This document shows positions 44,076 to 56,215 of a stretch of 64,000 nt of DNA, piece by piece (the first letter of the stretch is position 1; every line of letters begins with the position of its first letter). The stretch is from Larix kaempferi. Lineage: Eukaryota > Streptophyta > Pinopsida > Pinales > Pinaceae. Where the stretch lies: positions 66,314,001 through 66,378,000 of the forward strand of contig BSBM01000361.1 of assembly GCA_027924585.1 (NCBI GenBank). Direction: 5' to 3'. Below the pieces are notes generated by a model, which was given only the letters and a program-made list of their open reading frames with translations, made no database searches and was not told where the DNA came from. Made by a program: the position numbers and the translations under genes.

Positions 44076-47000
44076 ATGGATGCTTCTTCTTCTAAGCTAC
44101 TCACTCCTTTCAATTATTTTGAATGGAAGAATGACATGGAGATTATGTTGCACTCAAGAGGGTACTACAAAGTCACCATGGGCCTCGAAGTTGAGCCCAA
44201 TACACTCATTGAAAAATCAAAGCACTTCAACAAGTTGGATGAAGCATATGGTCTTCTTTGCCTCAATATTTCCAAGGATCTTCACTTTCACCTCAGTGGA
44301 TTGACTACTCCAAAGGCAGTATGGGAGCAACTCGAGAAGCTTTTCGGGAAGCAAGATGACATGCAGTTTTTTCAATTGGAAAATGAATTGATTGCATTGA
44401 ATCCTGAAAATTTCGAGACCATCAATGATTTTTTCACAAGATTAAAGCATTTTTCCTTATAGTTGAAGAACCGTGGATTTATCAAAGAGGATAAGAAATT
44501 GATCATCTCCATTATTTCAAAACTTGGTAAATATGTCTCGGTATTTGTATCTACTTTCAAGTACGGTCGGCTAACTACCCCGAATTGGAATATTCCTACC
44601 TTGATTGCCTTCATTGAATCCGTTACCAAAAAGCATGACAAGTTGATTCAAATGGGGTGCATAAGCTCCAAAGATTCATCCCTATTTGTTCAAGGATCCA
44701 AGAATTCGAATGGCAAAGGAAAGAAAAAGAAGGAGAAGCCCAAATTTGAACCTACCAAGCAAAGAGAGAAAAGCAAGCAATCGGATGCACCATCCGGTTC
44801 CAGGAACAAGCAAAAGAGTAAAGAAAAATCTAAATGTACTTATTGCAACTGTGGCTTTCATCTTGAAATTTCATGCATGAAGAAGACAATAGATCAAATG
44901 GCCCTTCTCTTGGAAAATAATAACATAACTCTTCTCAACGGTGCACGGAAGAAGGATAGAAATGATGATCATGAAAGAGGTCAAGCACTCATGGCAACTG
45001 TTTCGAAACCCACCACTCTACTGATAGATTCGAATGCCTCGAATCATATGGCTGCAAATATTGACTCCTTCTCTTCATTTGATCCAAGCAGTTCCATCCC
45101 CATCCATTTGGGAGATGACTCAAAAATTTCTTCAAAGGGTAAAGGTACCATCCATTTAGAGCATGGAAGTTTTCATAATGTTCTTTATGTGCCTTCCTTG
45201 GCTTCAAATCTACTTTATGTGTATCAAATGACACACACCGGTGAACCGAAGCAAGTGACATTCAGCCCTAACAAAGTTTAAATTTATGATATTGAAAATG
45301 GAAGACTTATTGCAGTCGGAAAGATAAACCACACTGCAAAATACTATGAGTTTTCTCACTTTGTGCTGCTTGAAAAGCCCACTGCTCTCCTCACTCATGG
45401 AAACGAGGTTAGTAGGATTTGGCATGAAAGGTTTGGACACCTTAATTACAAGTATTTTCTGCTGTTACAACATAAATCCATGGTTGATGGTCTTCCGCAA
45501 CTCCGTTCCTCGAAGGGAATGTTCCCCGGTTGCATTGTTGGGAAGCACCCCAAGCACAAGTTCGACCACGGCAAAGCTAGCAAAGCTTCTACTATTTTGG
45601 GTCTCATACATTCTGATATCAGTGGTCCACTGCCCAATATTTCAATGAATGGTTCAATTTATGTTTTTACATTCATCGATGAATTCTCCCGCTTTACTTG
45701 GGTATTTTTTCTCAAAAACAAGTCAGAAGTGCTTAGAAAATTCAAGGATTTTAAGGCTTCTGTTGAGACCGCCACTGAGAGAAAGATCAAAGCTCTTAGA
45801 TCTGATAATGGCAGAGAATATATCAAGACTGAGTTGCTGCAAATTTGTGCTGAAAGCGAAATTTAGATCCAACATACAGTTCCCTACACACCCCAACAGA
45901 ACGGTGTAGCGGAAAGGAAGAATCGGTCACTGAAAGAGATGGCTACATGTATGCTTGAGTAAAAAGGTTTGGCTGCAAATATTTGGGCTAAAGCCATGAA
46001 TTTTTCTGAATACATTCAGAACCAAGTTCCACATTCATCCGTGAAAGGTAAAACTCCTTTCGAAGCATTCACTGGTTGCAAACCGGATGTGTCCAATTTG
46101 AGGGTTTTTGGCTCCACTGCATGGGCTAGAATTCCTTCTGATAAGAGAAAAGATTTGGATCCACAAAGTATTGAATGTATCCTAATAGGATATGGGGAAG
46201 AATCAAAATCATATAAACTCATGAATATCAGATCCAAAAATATATTCATAGAGCGAAGTGTGAAGTTTGAAGAATCGCTGCCAGATCTAAAACTAGTCGA
46301 GGAAAACATTGTCGATCCGCAGTCTCCACAAGATGAAGATTCGAGAGAATATGAAGAAAGAATTGGATATGATATCTCTAATATTTTATCATACTTTTAT
46401 GGCCATGACATATCAGGTTCGGAATCAGACCACAATGATCCTCCTCAGTTACCAAAGTGGGCCCAAAACACTCTACAATCTGCTGCTCCAAACATTGGAA
46501 ATCCTGCTGATCCAAGGAGAACAAGAGCATACTTTCAAAGAGCAGGTATAGCTCTTTTATTTTCTGATCCATTATTATTTGATAAATGTTATTTTATGAT
46601 TGGTTCAAATCCCAAAACATACTACCATGCCCACCGAGATCCACAATGGAAAACCGCCATGGATGAAGAGTATAGTTCTCTTCAAAAGAACAATACATGG
46701 GAGCTAGTTTCTCTTCCACCAGGAAGAAAATTAGTTCAATGCAAGTGTATCTACCAAATGAATGTTGCTGCTAATGGTTCTATCAGCAAATACAAAGCTA
46801 TTCTGGTGGCAAAAGGTTTCTCCCAAGTCTATGGAGTGGACTACACTGAGAATTTTGCACCGGTTGCAAAGATGGATTCCATCAGCCTAGTTTTGGCCAT
46901 TTCCGCATCCAAGCATTGGGAAGTGCACCATATGGATGTGAAGAGTGCTTTTCTACATGGAGACCTTGATGAAGAAGTATATATGAAGCAGATAGAAGGA

Positions 47001-48143
47001 TACATATTAGATCCATCATTAGTTTGCAGGTTGAAGAAATCTTTGTATGGATTGAAACAGGCCCCAAGAGCTTGGTACGCAAAGATGGACTCCTTCCTTC
47101 TTTTTCAGAATTTCAAAAGATGCAAATCTAATACGAATGTGTACCTATAGCAAGTTAAAGGTAATTTTCTGATTTTTTTTTTATATGTTGATGATCTTCT
47201 CATTACAGGTAGCACTCTCCTTACAATTAACAAGCTGAAAACCGCTTTAAATCTAGCTTTTGATATGAGCGATTTGGGTTTGCTTAAGCAATTTTTGGGC
47301 TTGGAGATAGCTCAAAATTTTGATGGGATCACATTATCTCAAAAAAAGTATGCTAAATACCTGCTATTAAATTTTAATATGGAAGAATGTAAGGCTGCTC
47401 CGTTTCCATTCCTCTCAGGAATCAGTCTTAAAGAGGGAAATTCTACACCACTTGCAGATTGCACTATGTATCGACAGTTGATTGGTTCACTACTCTACTT
47501 GACACACTCAAGGCCTGATATATCTTATGACGTGAGTGTTGTATCAAGTTATATGAAGAAGCCCCATGAGCTTCATTGGCGGGAAGCCAAGCGGATCTTG
47601 CAGTATGCGCAAGGTACGAGACATTTTGGCATACATTATGCTGTAGATTTTGAGCTAGATTTCATTGGTTTTACTGATTTAGATTGGGCGGGTGATAGCA
47701 TAGATCGGAATTCCACTTCTGGATATGTTTTCATGATTGGCCATGGACCTATTTTCTAGTCAAGCAAAAAGCAGGCAGCCATTGCACTTTCTTCAACATA
47801 GGCAGAGTATCGAGGGGCAATCAATGCCTGCATTCAAGTAGTTTGGTTGCAGGGTATTCTTTCCGAGTTTGATTTTGGTAGCACTACTTCGACTGTCCTA
47901 TTTTGTGACAATAAAAGTGCTATTAAGATCTCCACCGATCCATTTCAGAGGCAGCGGACCAAGCAAATTGAGATTCATATGCACTACATCCAAGAGTTAG
48001 TGCATGATCGCACTATCATTCTACAATATTGCTCTATTGATGAGCAAATTGCAGACATCTTCACCACAAGCTTCACTGAGAAGAAATTCTCTTACCTCAA
48101 TTCACTTTTGGGGGTGAGTTCCATCATGGTGGAGACAGATTAG
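44076..48143 (+). pseudogene. Element G gag-pol polyprotein, one frame with seven stops
   Basis: About 1355 codons in a single frame. Gag: TPFNYFEWKNDMEIMLHSRG, WEQLEKLFGKQDDMQFFQLE, knuckle CTYCNCGFHLEISC (about 44834). Protease: LLIDSNASNHMAAN, where the usual D-S-G is D-S-N. Integrase: WHERFGHLNYKYF, LIHSDISGPLP, ALRSDNGREYI, QNGVAERKNRSL (D, D, E all present; the first Cys of the zinc site is lost). RT: ETWELVSLPPGRK-like, HHMDVKSAFLHGDLDEEVYM, LYVDDLLITGS (about 47187). RNase H: GFTDLDWAGD, AEYRGA, LFCDNKSAI. Stops at about 44461, 45279, 45864, 45959, 47148, 47757 and 47799, several fitting CAG>TAG or TGG>TAG. Confidence 0.92.
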
Positions 48144-48157
48144 ATCCATTTTTATGT

Positions 48158-48316
48158 TTAGCTTGAGGGGGGGCTCTCTTCCCACTAGGTTTTCCCTCTT
48201 TCCTCACTTAGCTTATTTTCAACATTTTTTGGATTATTGTATTGGGGTGACCTTTGGTCTCAGTAACCAGGGCCCTGCATTTTATTTTTTACATCCTAGT
48301 ATAGCTTGAGGGGGGG
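48158..48316 (+). promoter_or_regulatory. Element G duplicated polypurine tract region
   Basis: 'agcttgagggggggctc' at about 48160 and 'agcttgagggggggtg' at about 48303-48316 are near-identical tracts 143 bp apart. The second adjoins the LTR. The same arrangement exists in element F. Confidence 0.75.
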
Positions 48317-48961
48317 TGTTAGGATATATCATCATTCAGTTATGTACTTTGCATGCATGCATGCATTGCATGCACCCGCATGCTGCTCAGTCACCAGTTT
48401 GATGCCTCCAACACCTAGTCCCTAGTCTTCCAGCACTTGGGAGCTACTTTCCACTTAGATTTATCCCTCCTATTCAAGGAGGCACCCACTTCTCACCTTC
48501 CATTGCAGAAGGGCTCCTTTTCTCACCTACCAGTCAGTTTCACTTAGTTAGTTAGTTGTCCTTCCTTGATTTGAGGCTAGACTGACTCCTAACTGTTGTT
48601 ACCACTCCGATTGACCTCCGATGATCCTTAACTACCCATTCTGAGTCCATTTAACTCCTCATGCGCCCTCCACTAAGCCTCCATCCCTACATTAGTGCCA
48701 CTTACCATCAGTTACACTTATTACACTCAGTTTGACACCTGTCTGACAGTGACTTGTGCATTGATGACCACCACTGATTGATGACGAGGACTCCTAGTTG
48801 GAGACAAGCTATGCCATGCAGTATATTTGAATGACCTCCTTGTCTAATTTGAATTACTCACTCATTGTGACAATATTGTATTGTAATTCTACCATTTTGG
48901 ATTATAGAGCATTGATGCATCTCTCTTGCACAGTTTTTACTCCAAATCGTTTTGCATCTTT
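48317..48961 (+). repeat. Element G 3' LTR, truncated
   Basis: Matches 43025-43687 and stops at 'catcttt', 46 bp short of the 5' LTR's end. Element C sequence follows immediately. Confidence 0.9.
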
Positions 48962-49036
48962 ATTTTACATTCACATTTCAAGAAGACACAATATACTAGC
49001 TTACTCATATGCTAATTACATTTTAGATTGGCATTT
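48962..49036 (+). pseudogene. Element C second RNase H, last 25 residues
   Basis: FYIHISRRHNILAYSYANYI, then LDW, matches the end of the second RNase H of element D (FTHVPRAQNSVTDQMANNIL). The last catalytic Asp of the D copy is Tyr here. It proves that C had the same downstream RNase H and ties this segment to C across element G. Confidence 0.75.
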
Positions 49037-49111
49037 ACATCATCAATAACATAAGAAAACACATCATTGTAAATACAATTTTGTATATAAACATGTAAAT
49101 CAAGGCAAAAA

Positions 49112-49138
49112 ACCACACACACACACACACACACACAT
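49112..49138. repeat. CA dinucleotide microsatellite
   Basis: About 13 CA units followed by 'tatata', in the spacer after the second RNase H; element D has a TA run at the equivalent place. Confidence 0.9.
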
Positions 49139-49251
49139 ATATAAAGTCTCATAAAGATTACATAACATCAAAATAGTGAGTTTGATCTTGTCCAAAAAAT
49201 AGGTGCTACAAGCCTCATACTGTACAATCTAGTAATACGCCGAGGGGGCAC

Positions 49252-50870
49252 CTACACCTTGTCCTCTAGGTAGTACATAAAAGTAGTAGTTGCTCTCTCG
49301 AATATCTTAACCCAACCTATGGGTACTCTTGCAAGCTTCCTCTGCACCACCTGTGGTAAATCATCGACTTTGGTCTCTGGAATACCAATAGTCAGTTGAG
49401 TCAGGTTCATCCTGGCTCTCTCTAGTGTCACTACAACATCAACAGACCCCCCTCCCAAGTCCTATGGTGATAGAGAGGGAATCCCTCGAGACGAGCAGGT
49501 TCTATATCTGTAAAGTAGATTGCATAATCATATTTAGTCTTCACTTTAAAAAAATATGTTTTTATTTCTCTTTAATAAAAAGAAAACATAAAAATTAAAT
49601 AAACACTAAAATGATAAAAAGAGAGACTTTCCAATTGCTCAAAGTGTGCTTCTTGGGGGTACGACCGTATCCACATCCTTGCTGAAATCAATCCCATGGT
49701 ATGGATTATCTTAGATTCCCTTCACTTGGCTCTCCCACCAAGCAAATAAGTCATCATCGAATGGGCTAGGAACTCGCCCACCTCAAAGTCGTAATATCAA
49801 ACATGTCCATCTAGTCATAGCAAGCTCATAAAGGATATGTGGCTCTATATATACCCGCGGACTAGTAACAAGTACCCTCTCAAAGAAGAAGCTACAGATA
49901 AGGCTGCCATATCCGAAGGTATTCAACTTCCCCTTTTTACATGTCAATAATTGGGATTTCACACATCCCAATAAACAAGTGCACTAGTCAAAGACCAAAG
50001 GCTCAAGACAATGCACTGCATAGAACATATGGACCCATGAAGTTTTGTGTTCGGATGTCGATTCTGCAATCCTCCCAATGGTTGAAACAATGATTTTGAG
50101 GCCTACTTTCATTTATATCGGGTGGTGGGTGGAGCAGCAAACTAACTAGATACATCTTTACTATACCCTTTTTGGATAGATCAAATCGAGAGCTACACAT
50201 GCCAAATTGAAACATTTATGATCTTTACCATCCTACTTCACTAAATGGATAGAGGCAATCCCCACAAGGTCAGCTATAGATTCTGTCATAATAAAATTAC
50301 TTTAAGAAAATATATTGGCTAGATTTGGCTGCCCCAGAAATATTATTACTTATAATGCCCAAGCCTTTCAATCTGCTAAAATGGTACAATTCTGTGAAGA
50401 TTACAACATTATTTTGGGCCATTCCACATCATATTACCCACAGGGTAATGGCTTAGCTGAGTCATCTCCTAATGTCTTTTATCAGTATCTACATATCAAT
50501 ATTTTGAGTCCCTTCTATGCAGTACACAACGATATACTCGTCGATGGTCATACCACCAACACTGCGAGCTTTGAAGCTTGGTAACTCTCCTCGATGAGAT
50601 AACCTGGTGAGAAAGTAGATGTCACCAACCTCTATTTTTAGAGGTTGTCCATCAATAATAAATGATTCCTCATTTGGGTCCCATAATCTAATCAATAGTT
50701 GTAAGAGCTGGTTTTGTGCCGTCATGTTCCTCACTTCAAAGAATTTTTTGAGCCCATATTGCCGGAGGGATTACATGGTCGCATAATTTGCAAGTACAAC
50801 ACTGTCTTGAGCTTCATACTCATGCTCCCTCCATTCAATAACCATCCTACAATAAAAAAATTCAAGTTTT
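49252..50870 (-). pseudogene. Element C antisense gene, homologue of the D antisense gene, interrupted
   Basis: Minus strand. From about 50870: REHEYEAQDSVVLANYATM, LRQYGLKKFFEVRNMTAQN, LLQLLIRLWDPNEESFIIDG, PLKIEVGDIYFLTRLSHRG and DEYIVVYCIEG, matching D exon 1. A 280-bp plus-strand integrase patch (50225-50505) interrupts. Then DHKCFNLACVALDLI, LNTFGYGSLICSFFFERV, FDDDLFAWWESQVKG and NPYHGIDFSKDVDTVVPP. At the D donor position this copy reads G|GAAAGT instead of G|GTATGT. The acceptor TACTTTACAG (exon 2 starts at 49507) is kept. Exon 2: LERARMNLTQLTIGIPETKV, VQRKLARVPIGWVKIFERA, stop at 49252. Conservation with D at protein level across the intron shows a real gene. Confidence 0.72.
50225..50505 (+). 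pseudogene. Gypsy integrase-core patch of another lineage inside element C antisense gene
   Basis: Plus strand: SYFTKWIEAIPTRSAIDSVI, then LARFGCPRNIITYNAQAF, FCEDYNIILGHSTSYYPQGN and GLAESS. This is the middle of a gypsy integrase (second catalytic Asp region, here YNAQ, and the Glu region), but from a lineage clearly different from C and D, whose integrases read DHGSHF and GQVEAV. It has only one stop. No LTR or neighbouring pol sequence is present. The homologous antisense protein reads on both sides of it. Confidence 0.75.
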
Positions 50871-53379
50871 AATGGACAAAGTTTCCAAAATCCATGCTCA
50901 CGGATGTATACATGAGCTACAGTTCTAACAATCGCCTATTCAACGTACATATGCGACCCGATAAAAAGTAGCTAGTGTATGCCACCACAAATAATTAGGG
51001 CCTCTCCAAAACAATAAAAATTGAACAAAAAACTTAACAAAAGTATAGTGAAATGAAAGAGCAAAGCATGCACTCTTACCAATCACTAAACAAACAGAAT
51101 TTGGTTGTCCATAGCTCCCAAAATATGCTCTTGAAGATCAAGGTATTTTCTACTCCAAGATCTCCCAAATTTCAAATTTACACAATTGAAATGGTAATTT
51201 TCATTTTTAATCCAATTTTATTACTTTTGATAATTACCCACTTTCCTATAGTTACTATTTTTATTATTATTGTTTTAAATTTGAACTAACTGAATCTTTT
51301 GGAAAGGGATTTTTGGCACATTTTCTCAAGGAAGTGATTTATTTTATCGGGAATGGAATCTACTATGGCAGGTATATGTCCTTTAACACATCATATAGGG
51401 TGGGTTTTCACCTATCTTTGCATTTTTGCATTTATCCTATAGTTTTAGGACACTTTTGGATTATTCTTGTGAAATTGCGACAACACCATTCCTTCCAAAT
51501 TAATTGTCGTAATATCGCATTTAAATCCTACCTTCCCCATGAGCATCCTATATTTGATCATGTTTTCCATTGATGCTCATGGCGCATTATTTTTCAGGAT
51601 CTGAGAGTCCCCATTGTAGTGTTGTCTGACTTTGTGTTGGAACTGCATTTTTCTTCTCATCTTTTTGTTGGCTATTTCCCATAGGCGGACTCCCGTCGGA
51701 GTTTCCTTTAAGCTCTTTTTAGACTCAATTGAAAATATTTCCAAGTATGATTGTCCTTTTCACACACGTAAAACAATTTGACGGTTCATCAACACGATAT
51801 AAGTTTAACCCATTTCCGGACCATTTGGATTATTCGCGAAAAAATAATACTCTGGTCTATATGGTCAAAAGAGTTCTCTCATTGTCTACTTTTATTTTGG
51901 GGGGGGGCAAGGGAGACTAACTTCACGAAAAAAAAACTTTGTGGAGTTTTCTTTTAATTTTTCAGACTCTCTAAAATTGAAAACCTAAGCGAGAATTAAC
52001 TAGCCTTGGCTCGGTAAAAATTTACGGGATAGTATTTATGGAGGTTTCTTTACAAGTTTTCAAACTCCTTGAAATATTGAAAATGTTTGGGTTGAATTTC
52101 GTGAGTGTCTTTATCTAGCTCATGATCCATATCTTGGAACTGGTTGGCTTATCTTGATACTCGTTTCTTCCCATGTACCATAACATTTTTTAATTTCTTT
52201 TCAGCCTTTTCTAATATATGAAAAAGACAAAAAAAATCAAATATTCTAAAAAGACGGATGGGAAAAAGTTTTGTTCAAATCTTTATATGGCAGCAAGTTG
52301 CATCACCTTTTGAACATAGCACATTGTCACGAGTCTTTCCTCTGCAATTGGGTTATAATATGACTTAGGAAGTTGAATTCGTATATGCATTCTATACCCC
52401 AATTGGTTAATTTTCCAACCACTATGGAGTTGTATTTGATGTCTCATACATCATTGACAAGTATTATGTTCTCTTTTCAGTATATGTTTCCTTAGTCACC
52501 TTTGTGTCGTGTTGTTGTTCAAAGGAAGTATTTAACCCAAGTCGGCCATTTTTAGAACTCTATTGAATTTACTATGTCAACCTTCCTGTGTCAAGTAAGT
52601 ATCACAATCATCAGTTGCTCCATCAAATCTTTGGCCTCCTGCTATACCCTCGTGTTGGATGATGGGGGATGACTTAATGCCCTCTTTCCAGTGGATTGCT
52701 TCCCATCGACTTCAACACATTTATTCTGGGACAATAATCTAGAGTTTTATTAGTACTTTGGAAGTTGCAGTCCTTAGTGGAAAGTATCCTCATTATTGAT
52801 AGTGAGAATACATCAATGTCTCATGATCAGTAGAGTCTACTAGTGTTCGACATCAAATAATCTATTCACACTTGTTAGACTATACTTGGTACCTTTCCTC
52901 TCATTTTCATTATTGGTGAGTTGGATCGCATTAGTTAACGGTATACATTAATGAGCAGTAATCAAACGATGTCTTACTATGTTCGACCCCAAGACATCTA
53001 TTCACATAGTTTAGACATGCACTTGTGTTGGTTGCTTTGAAGACCTCGAATCCTGTTATAGTGTCACATATTTTGCACTATGATTCGAGTTGCGTTGGAT
53101 TGCCATTATCATTATTCTGGCACTGATTCATATGGAGATTGATCTGTTCAGTTCTGCACATATACAAATATCTTCATCCGATTTTGAGACATAGATCCAC
53201 TTTGTATCCTTTTGGCTATGGTCAATCAATGACATGGATCCACTCTGTATCCACGTGGCCATGATCACTTTTTCTCTATATATTTATGGATCCGATATAT
53301 ACTTGATTTGCGGCCATGCTTTTGTTACTCCTAAGAATGGGTATGCTTGCCTCGAGAAAAAATTTCTGACTTAGTCGAT
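50871..53379. other. Element C 3' non-coding region
   Basis: AT-rich, no gene. Similar in order to D 28717-30948, best in 51640-52100 and at about 53338 ('atgggtatgc.tgcctcg'). It contains single diverged units of the repeats that are duplicated in D. The remainder shows only short chance ORFs. Confidence 0.6.
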
Positions 53380-54100
53380 TGTTGTTACCGCCTATGGCTG
53401 ACAACTGCACAATTTTTTCTGAGTTACTTCAAGCACTCATTATGGAAAGTTTGTAATGTATTTCGACCATCGTATGGCCCTCTGACCTCACACAGTAGGG
53501 GAAATCTATTATAATGTATTTTGCCACAGTTTATCCCAAGATGTTATAGTGGTTGATCTTATCCTTGTTTCGGGTTGCATACATCTTTTTTCCCTTGTGC
53601 CATTGTGGACAAATTGTTATCTTGAGAAATCCTTCTAAAAAAACTCATTTCTCAACAAATACGTGACCTATCCTTGGCTAGCCTGTGTATACGCGACCTA
53701 AACTGTGTCTAGACGACCTAACTATGTCTAGCCCATGTATGTCTCCACAAGAGGATAAAAAATAAAAAATAATTGATAAATTTATTTCACGGGTTTGTTT
53801 TGGTTCAAGACCATTCCCCAAACTACCAAATCCCATGAATAACTTCTCCTAACTCCTAACTGCTCTCCTCAAAAGTATAAAAGAGCATAGGTGAGAAGAA
53901 TTTGGAGGTTACATAATATACAATGCCCTTGCCCACGTTTTGGTGAGATTGTTCTTGGAGAAGAAACCCTCTATGTTATCAATTTGCACAACTCTTTTCC
54001 TTAAGTCTGCAACGGCCTTCTTTTGCTATATGGAACCCTAGTTTTCCATTATTTTCACCATAAGCTTATCATGCTAGAGAATTCTCAAATTTATTGAGCA
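53380..54100 (+). repeat. Candidate start of element C 3' LTR
   Basis: 'tgttgttaccgcc' at 53380 follows the last block shared with D and resembles D's start 'tgttaacaccc'. A good TATA box 'gtataaaagagc' lies at about 53875, about 500 bp in, as expected for an LTR promoter. The end is not defined and the 5' LTR of C is not in the window, so this cannot be confirmed here. Confidence 0.3.
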
Positions 54101-54481
54101 TACTTTGTGTGAAAAGACTTTGAGTTGAGATTGGAGTGCTGAAGTGGCCTGGGAGGAAGAACCTGGAACTCAATTTTAGAACATCAATATGATCAGGTTT
54201 ACTTGTTCTATGTACTTTGTTGTCATTTTCAGTATATAAACAAACTCTTTTTCCAGTCCAATACATGATCTTTATATGCATGTTAGTTTATGTGGATGAT
54301 CATTGTTATTGAATTGGAAATCTATAATTATGCAAGTTTCTTTTATAATATTTTTGGTTATTATGATGCTTTCACTTTCATTTGTTTTCATTTCAGGAAT
54401 TGCAGCAAGAGGTTCAAATGAGCAAAGCTCAAGACCAAAGGATTCTACTTCAAATGCTTGGAACCAGGCATGTACCCTTAA

Positions 54482-56215
54482 TGTAACACCCTGATTTTGA
54501 CCCCGTTGCATTTAACATGTAAATGATGTAATATTGTTATAAAATCTTGGTGAGGAGCTCAAGGCCAAGGCCCCGCCATTGATTTGTTGTTTACATATCG
54601 GAAATTAAAAAAAATCATGCATGTGGATCGTGTACTAGCATAGCACAATGGAGATTACAAATATCATGTAAATATGTATTTTAATACCCACAACTAGCTA
54701 TGTAATGCAACAAGAGTATGTGGGCATGAATTTTGCAAGGAATAGGGAGGTAAATATTCAAACCACTTAATCCAATAGTGTCAATCCAAGTGTCAATAAG
54801 AGAACCCATGAACCATCAACTACCCATCTTGACTTTTGCACCCAATCATTTATTTCTTCCAAGAGGTGGTTGAAGTAGTTATTGTTTTGGGAAATGGAGA
54901 GTATAGCTGTCCCAAATTTCGTGTATGGGGAAGCCATAATTTTTTTAAAACGTGTTTCTCTTCATGGGTCCTTTTTTGCTCTCTCATGAGTTCTAGGCTT
55001 GTTGGGTGTTTTCCCTAACGTTTTTCCTAAGTTTCCCTTCATTTTTCTAGATGGGAAGACGTTTTTTGTGTTGCAGAATGACTAGGAGGAAGAGAAATTT
55101 GATTTGGGGGTCCATAGAGGTTGTTTTTTTCCCTTTGAATACCTCTAGACCTGTTGGAAACTCAATTTTGTTCCCCAGAGGTCGATTTCCCCTCTCATAA
55201 CTCATTTTTGGGGTGCCACGATTTGGGAAACCCATGGACATCTTGTTTTGTGCATCCCACAGTTAAAAACGTTTTTCCATGCCAACATTTGTGTTTATTG
55301 TGTGTGGGGACATAATACTATGGTTTGAGTTATGTGTATCCCTTGTTTTAGCTTGAACTTGTGTGTGTAAACAACCAAGAGTAGAGAAAGATTCAAAATT
55401 GACTTGTTTAACCTAGTGAAGAGTGCAACCTCCCGAGGATGATAGGGATTTGGATACCTTTCTATGCACACCTTGAAGAGCACTAGAAGGGAAGGTATGG
55501 CCTGAGGGACTGTGGAGCAGTGAAGGGGATACTTCCTTGTGTTGGGTGTGTAGGTATTGTGCGGGCCATGCTAGCTAAATCTTGGAGAGTTTCCAATGGC
55601 TCTGTGGTTGAGCTCACTAGCTTAGTAATTCCTTCTTTCTACTGCCTTAACAACCTAATAAACCAACTTTGGACTGGACTGCTTGAGACGTGGTGTTCAT
55701 TTGGATATGCATAAGTTGTAGGTTCCCTTTCCTTGTTGAAATCATGCCCAGCTCGGGGGTGGCAGTTGTGTTGAGAGATTGATGGGCACAACTGGCCTAT
55801 GGTTGGGTGGAATGGGGCAGTTGCATAGTCGGTTGCTTGGGACATCATCATTTCAAAGTTAAGTATTCTCTCATATTTTAATCTCACAATGATTTTATTT
55901 GATGATTGTTATGAATATGTTGAATGCATGCTAGATGTGTGTAGTAGATTTTACTTCCATTGTGTTTATTTGAATTATACATCTGCACACATGTGTTTTT
56001 GCTTACATGAATCTGCTAATGATGAATGGGGATGAGAAGTAGAAATGGCCCAAATTACTAGTCATGTTCCCTTCATTGAGTTGGATTGATGGGAGGGGAT
56101 GTGACACTTAATGATGGGTATGCCAATTGTTTGTTGAAAAGAAGAAAGTATTTTGCTTATTTGCAAGATTAGGGTTTGTCTATGTCTTTGCTCTGCAACA
56201 ATTGAATCCAAGAGT
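54482..56215 (+). repeat. Candidate gypsy LTR relic
   Basis: It starts 'tgtaacaccctgattttgac', a start very common in LTRs of large plant gypsy elements, and runs without any recognisable coding sequence. No primer site or second copy was found. It may be a solo LTR cut at its right side by the next relic. Several short unrelated ORFs are ignored. The region 54100-54481 holds nothing I recognise with confidence. Confidence 0.35.

Larger units (their letters stand above)
43025..48961 (+). mobile_element. Element G: Ty1/copia retrotransposon, 3' LTR truncated
   Basis: 5' LTR 43025-43733, primer site, one long gag-pol frame, doubled polypurine tract, 3' LTR 48317-48961. The last 46 bp of the 3' LTR are gone together with about 500 bp of flanking element C, so a single deletion crossed the right junction. 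There is no target duplication to check. The polyprotein is in one frame throughout with seven stop codons, so G decayed mostly by point mutation. Confidence 0.92.

Noticed and set aside
54397-54478. Exon-like stretch after 'ttcatttcag' (ELQQEVQMSKAQDQRILLQM)
   Set aside because: A good acceptor-like site and an open frame, but only about 27 codons, no partner exon and no recognised family.
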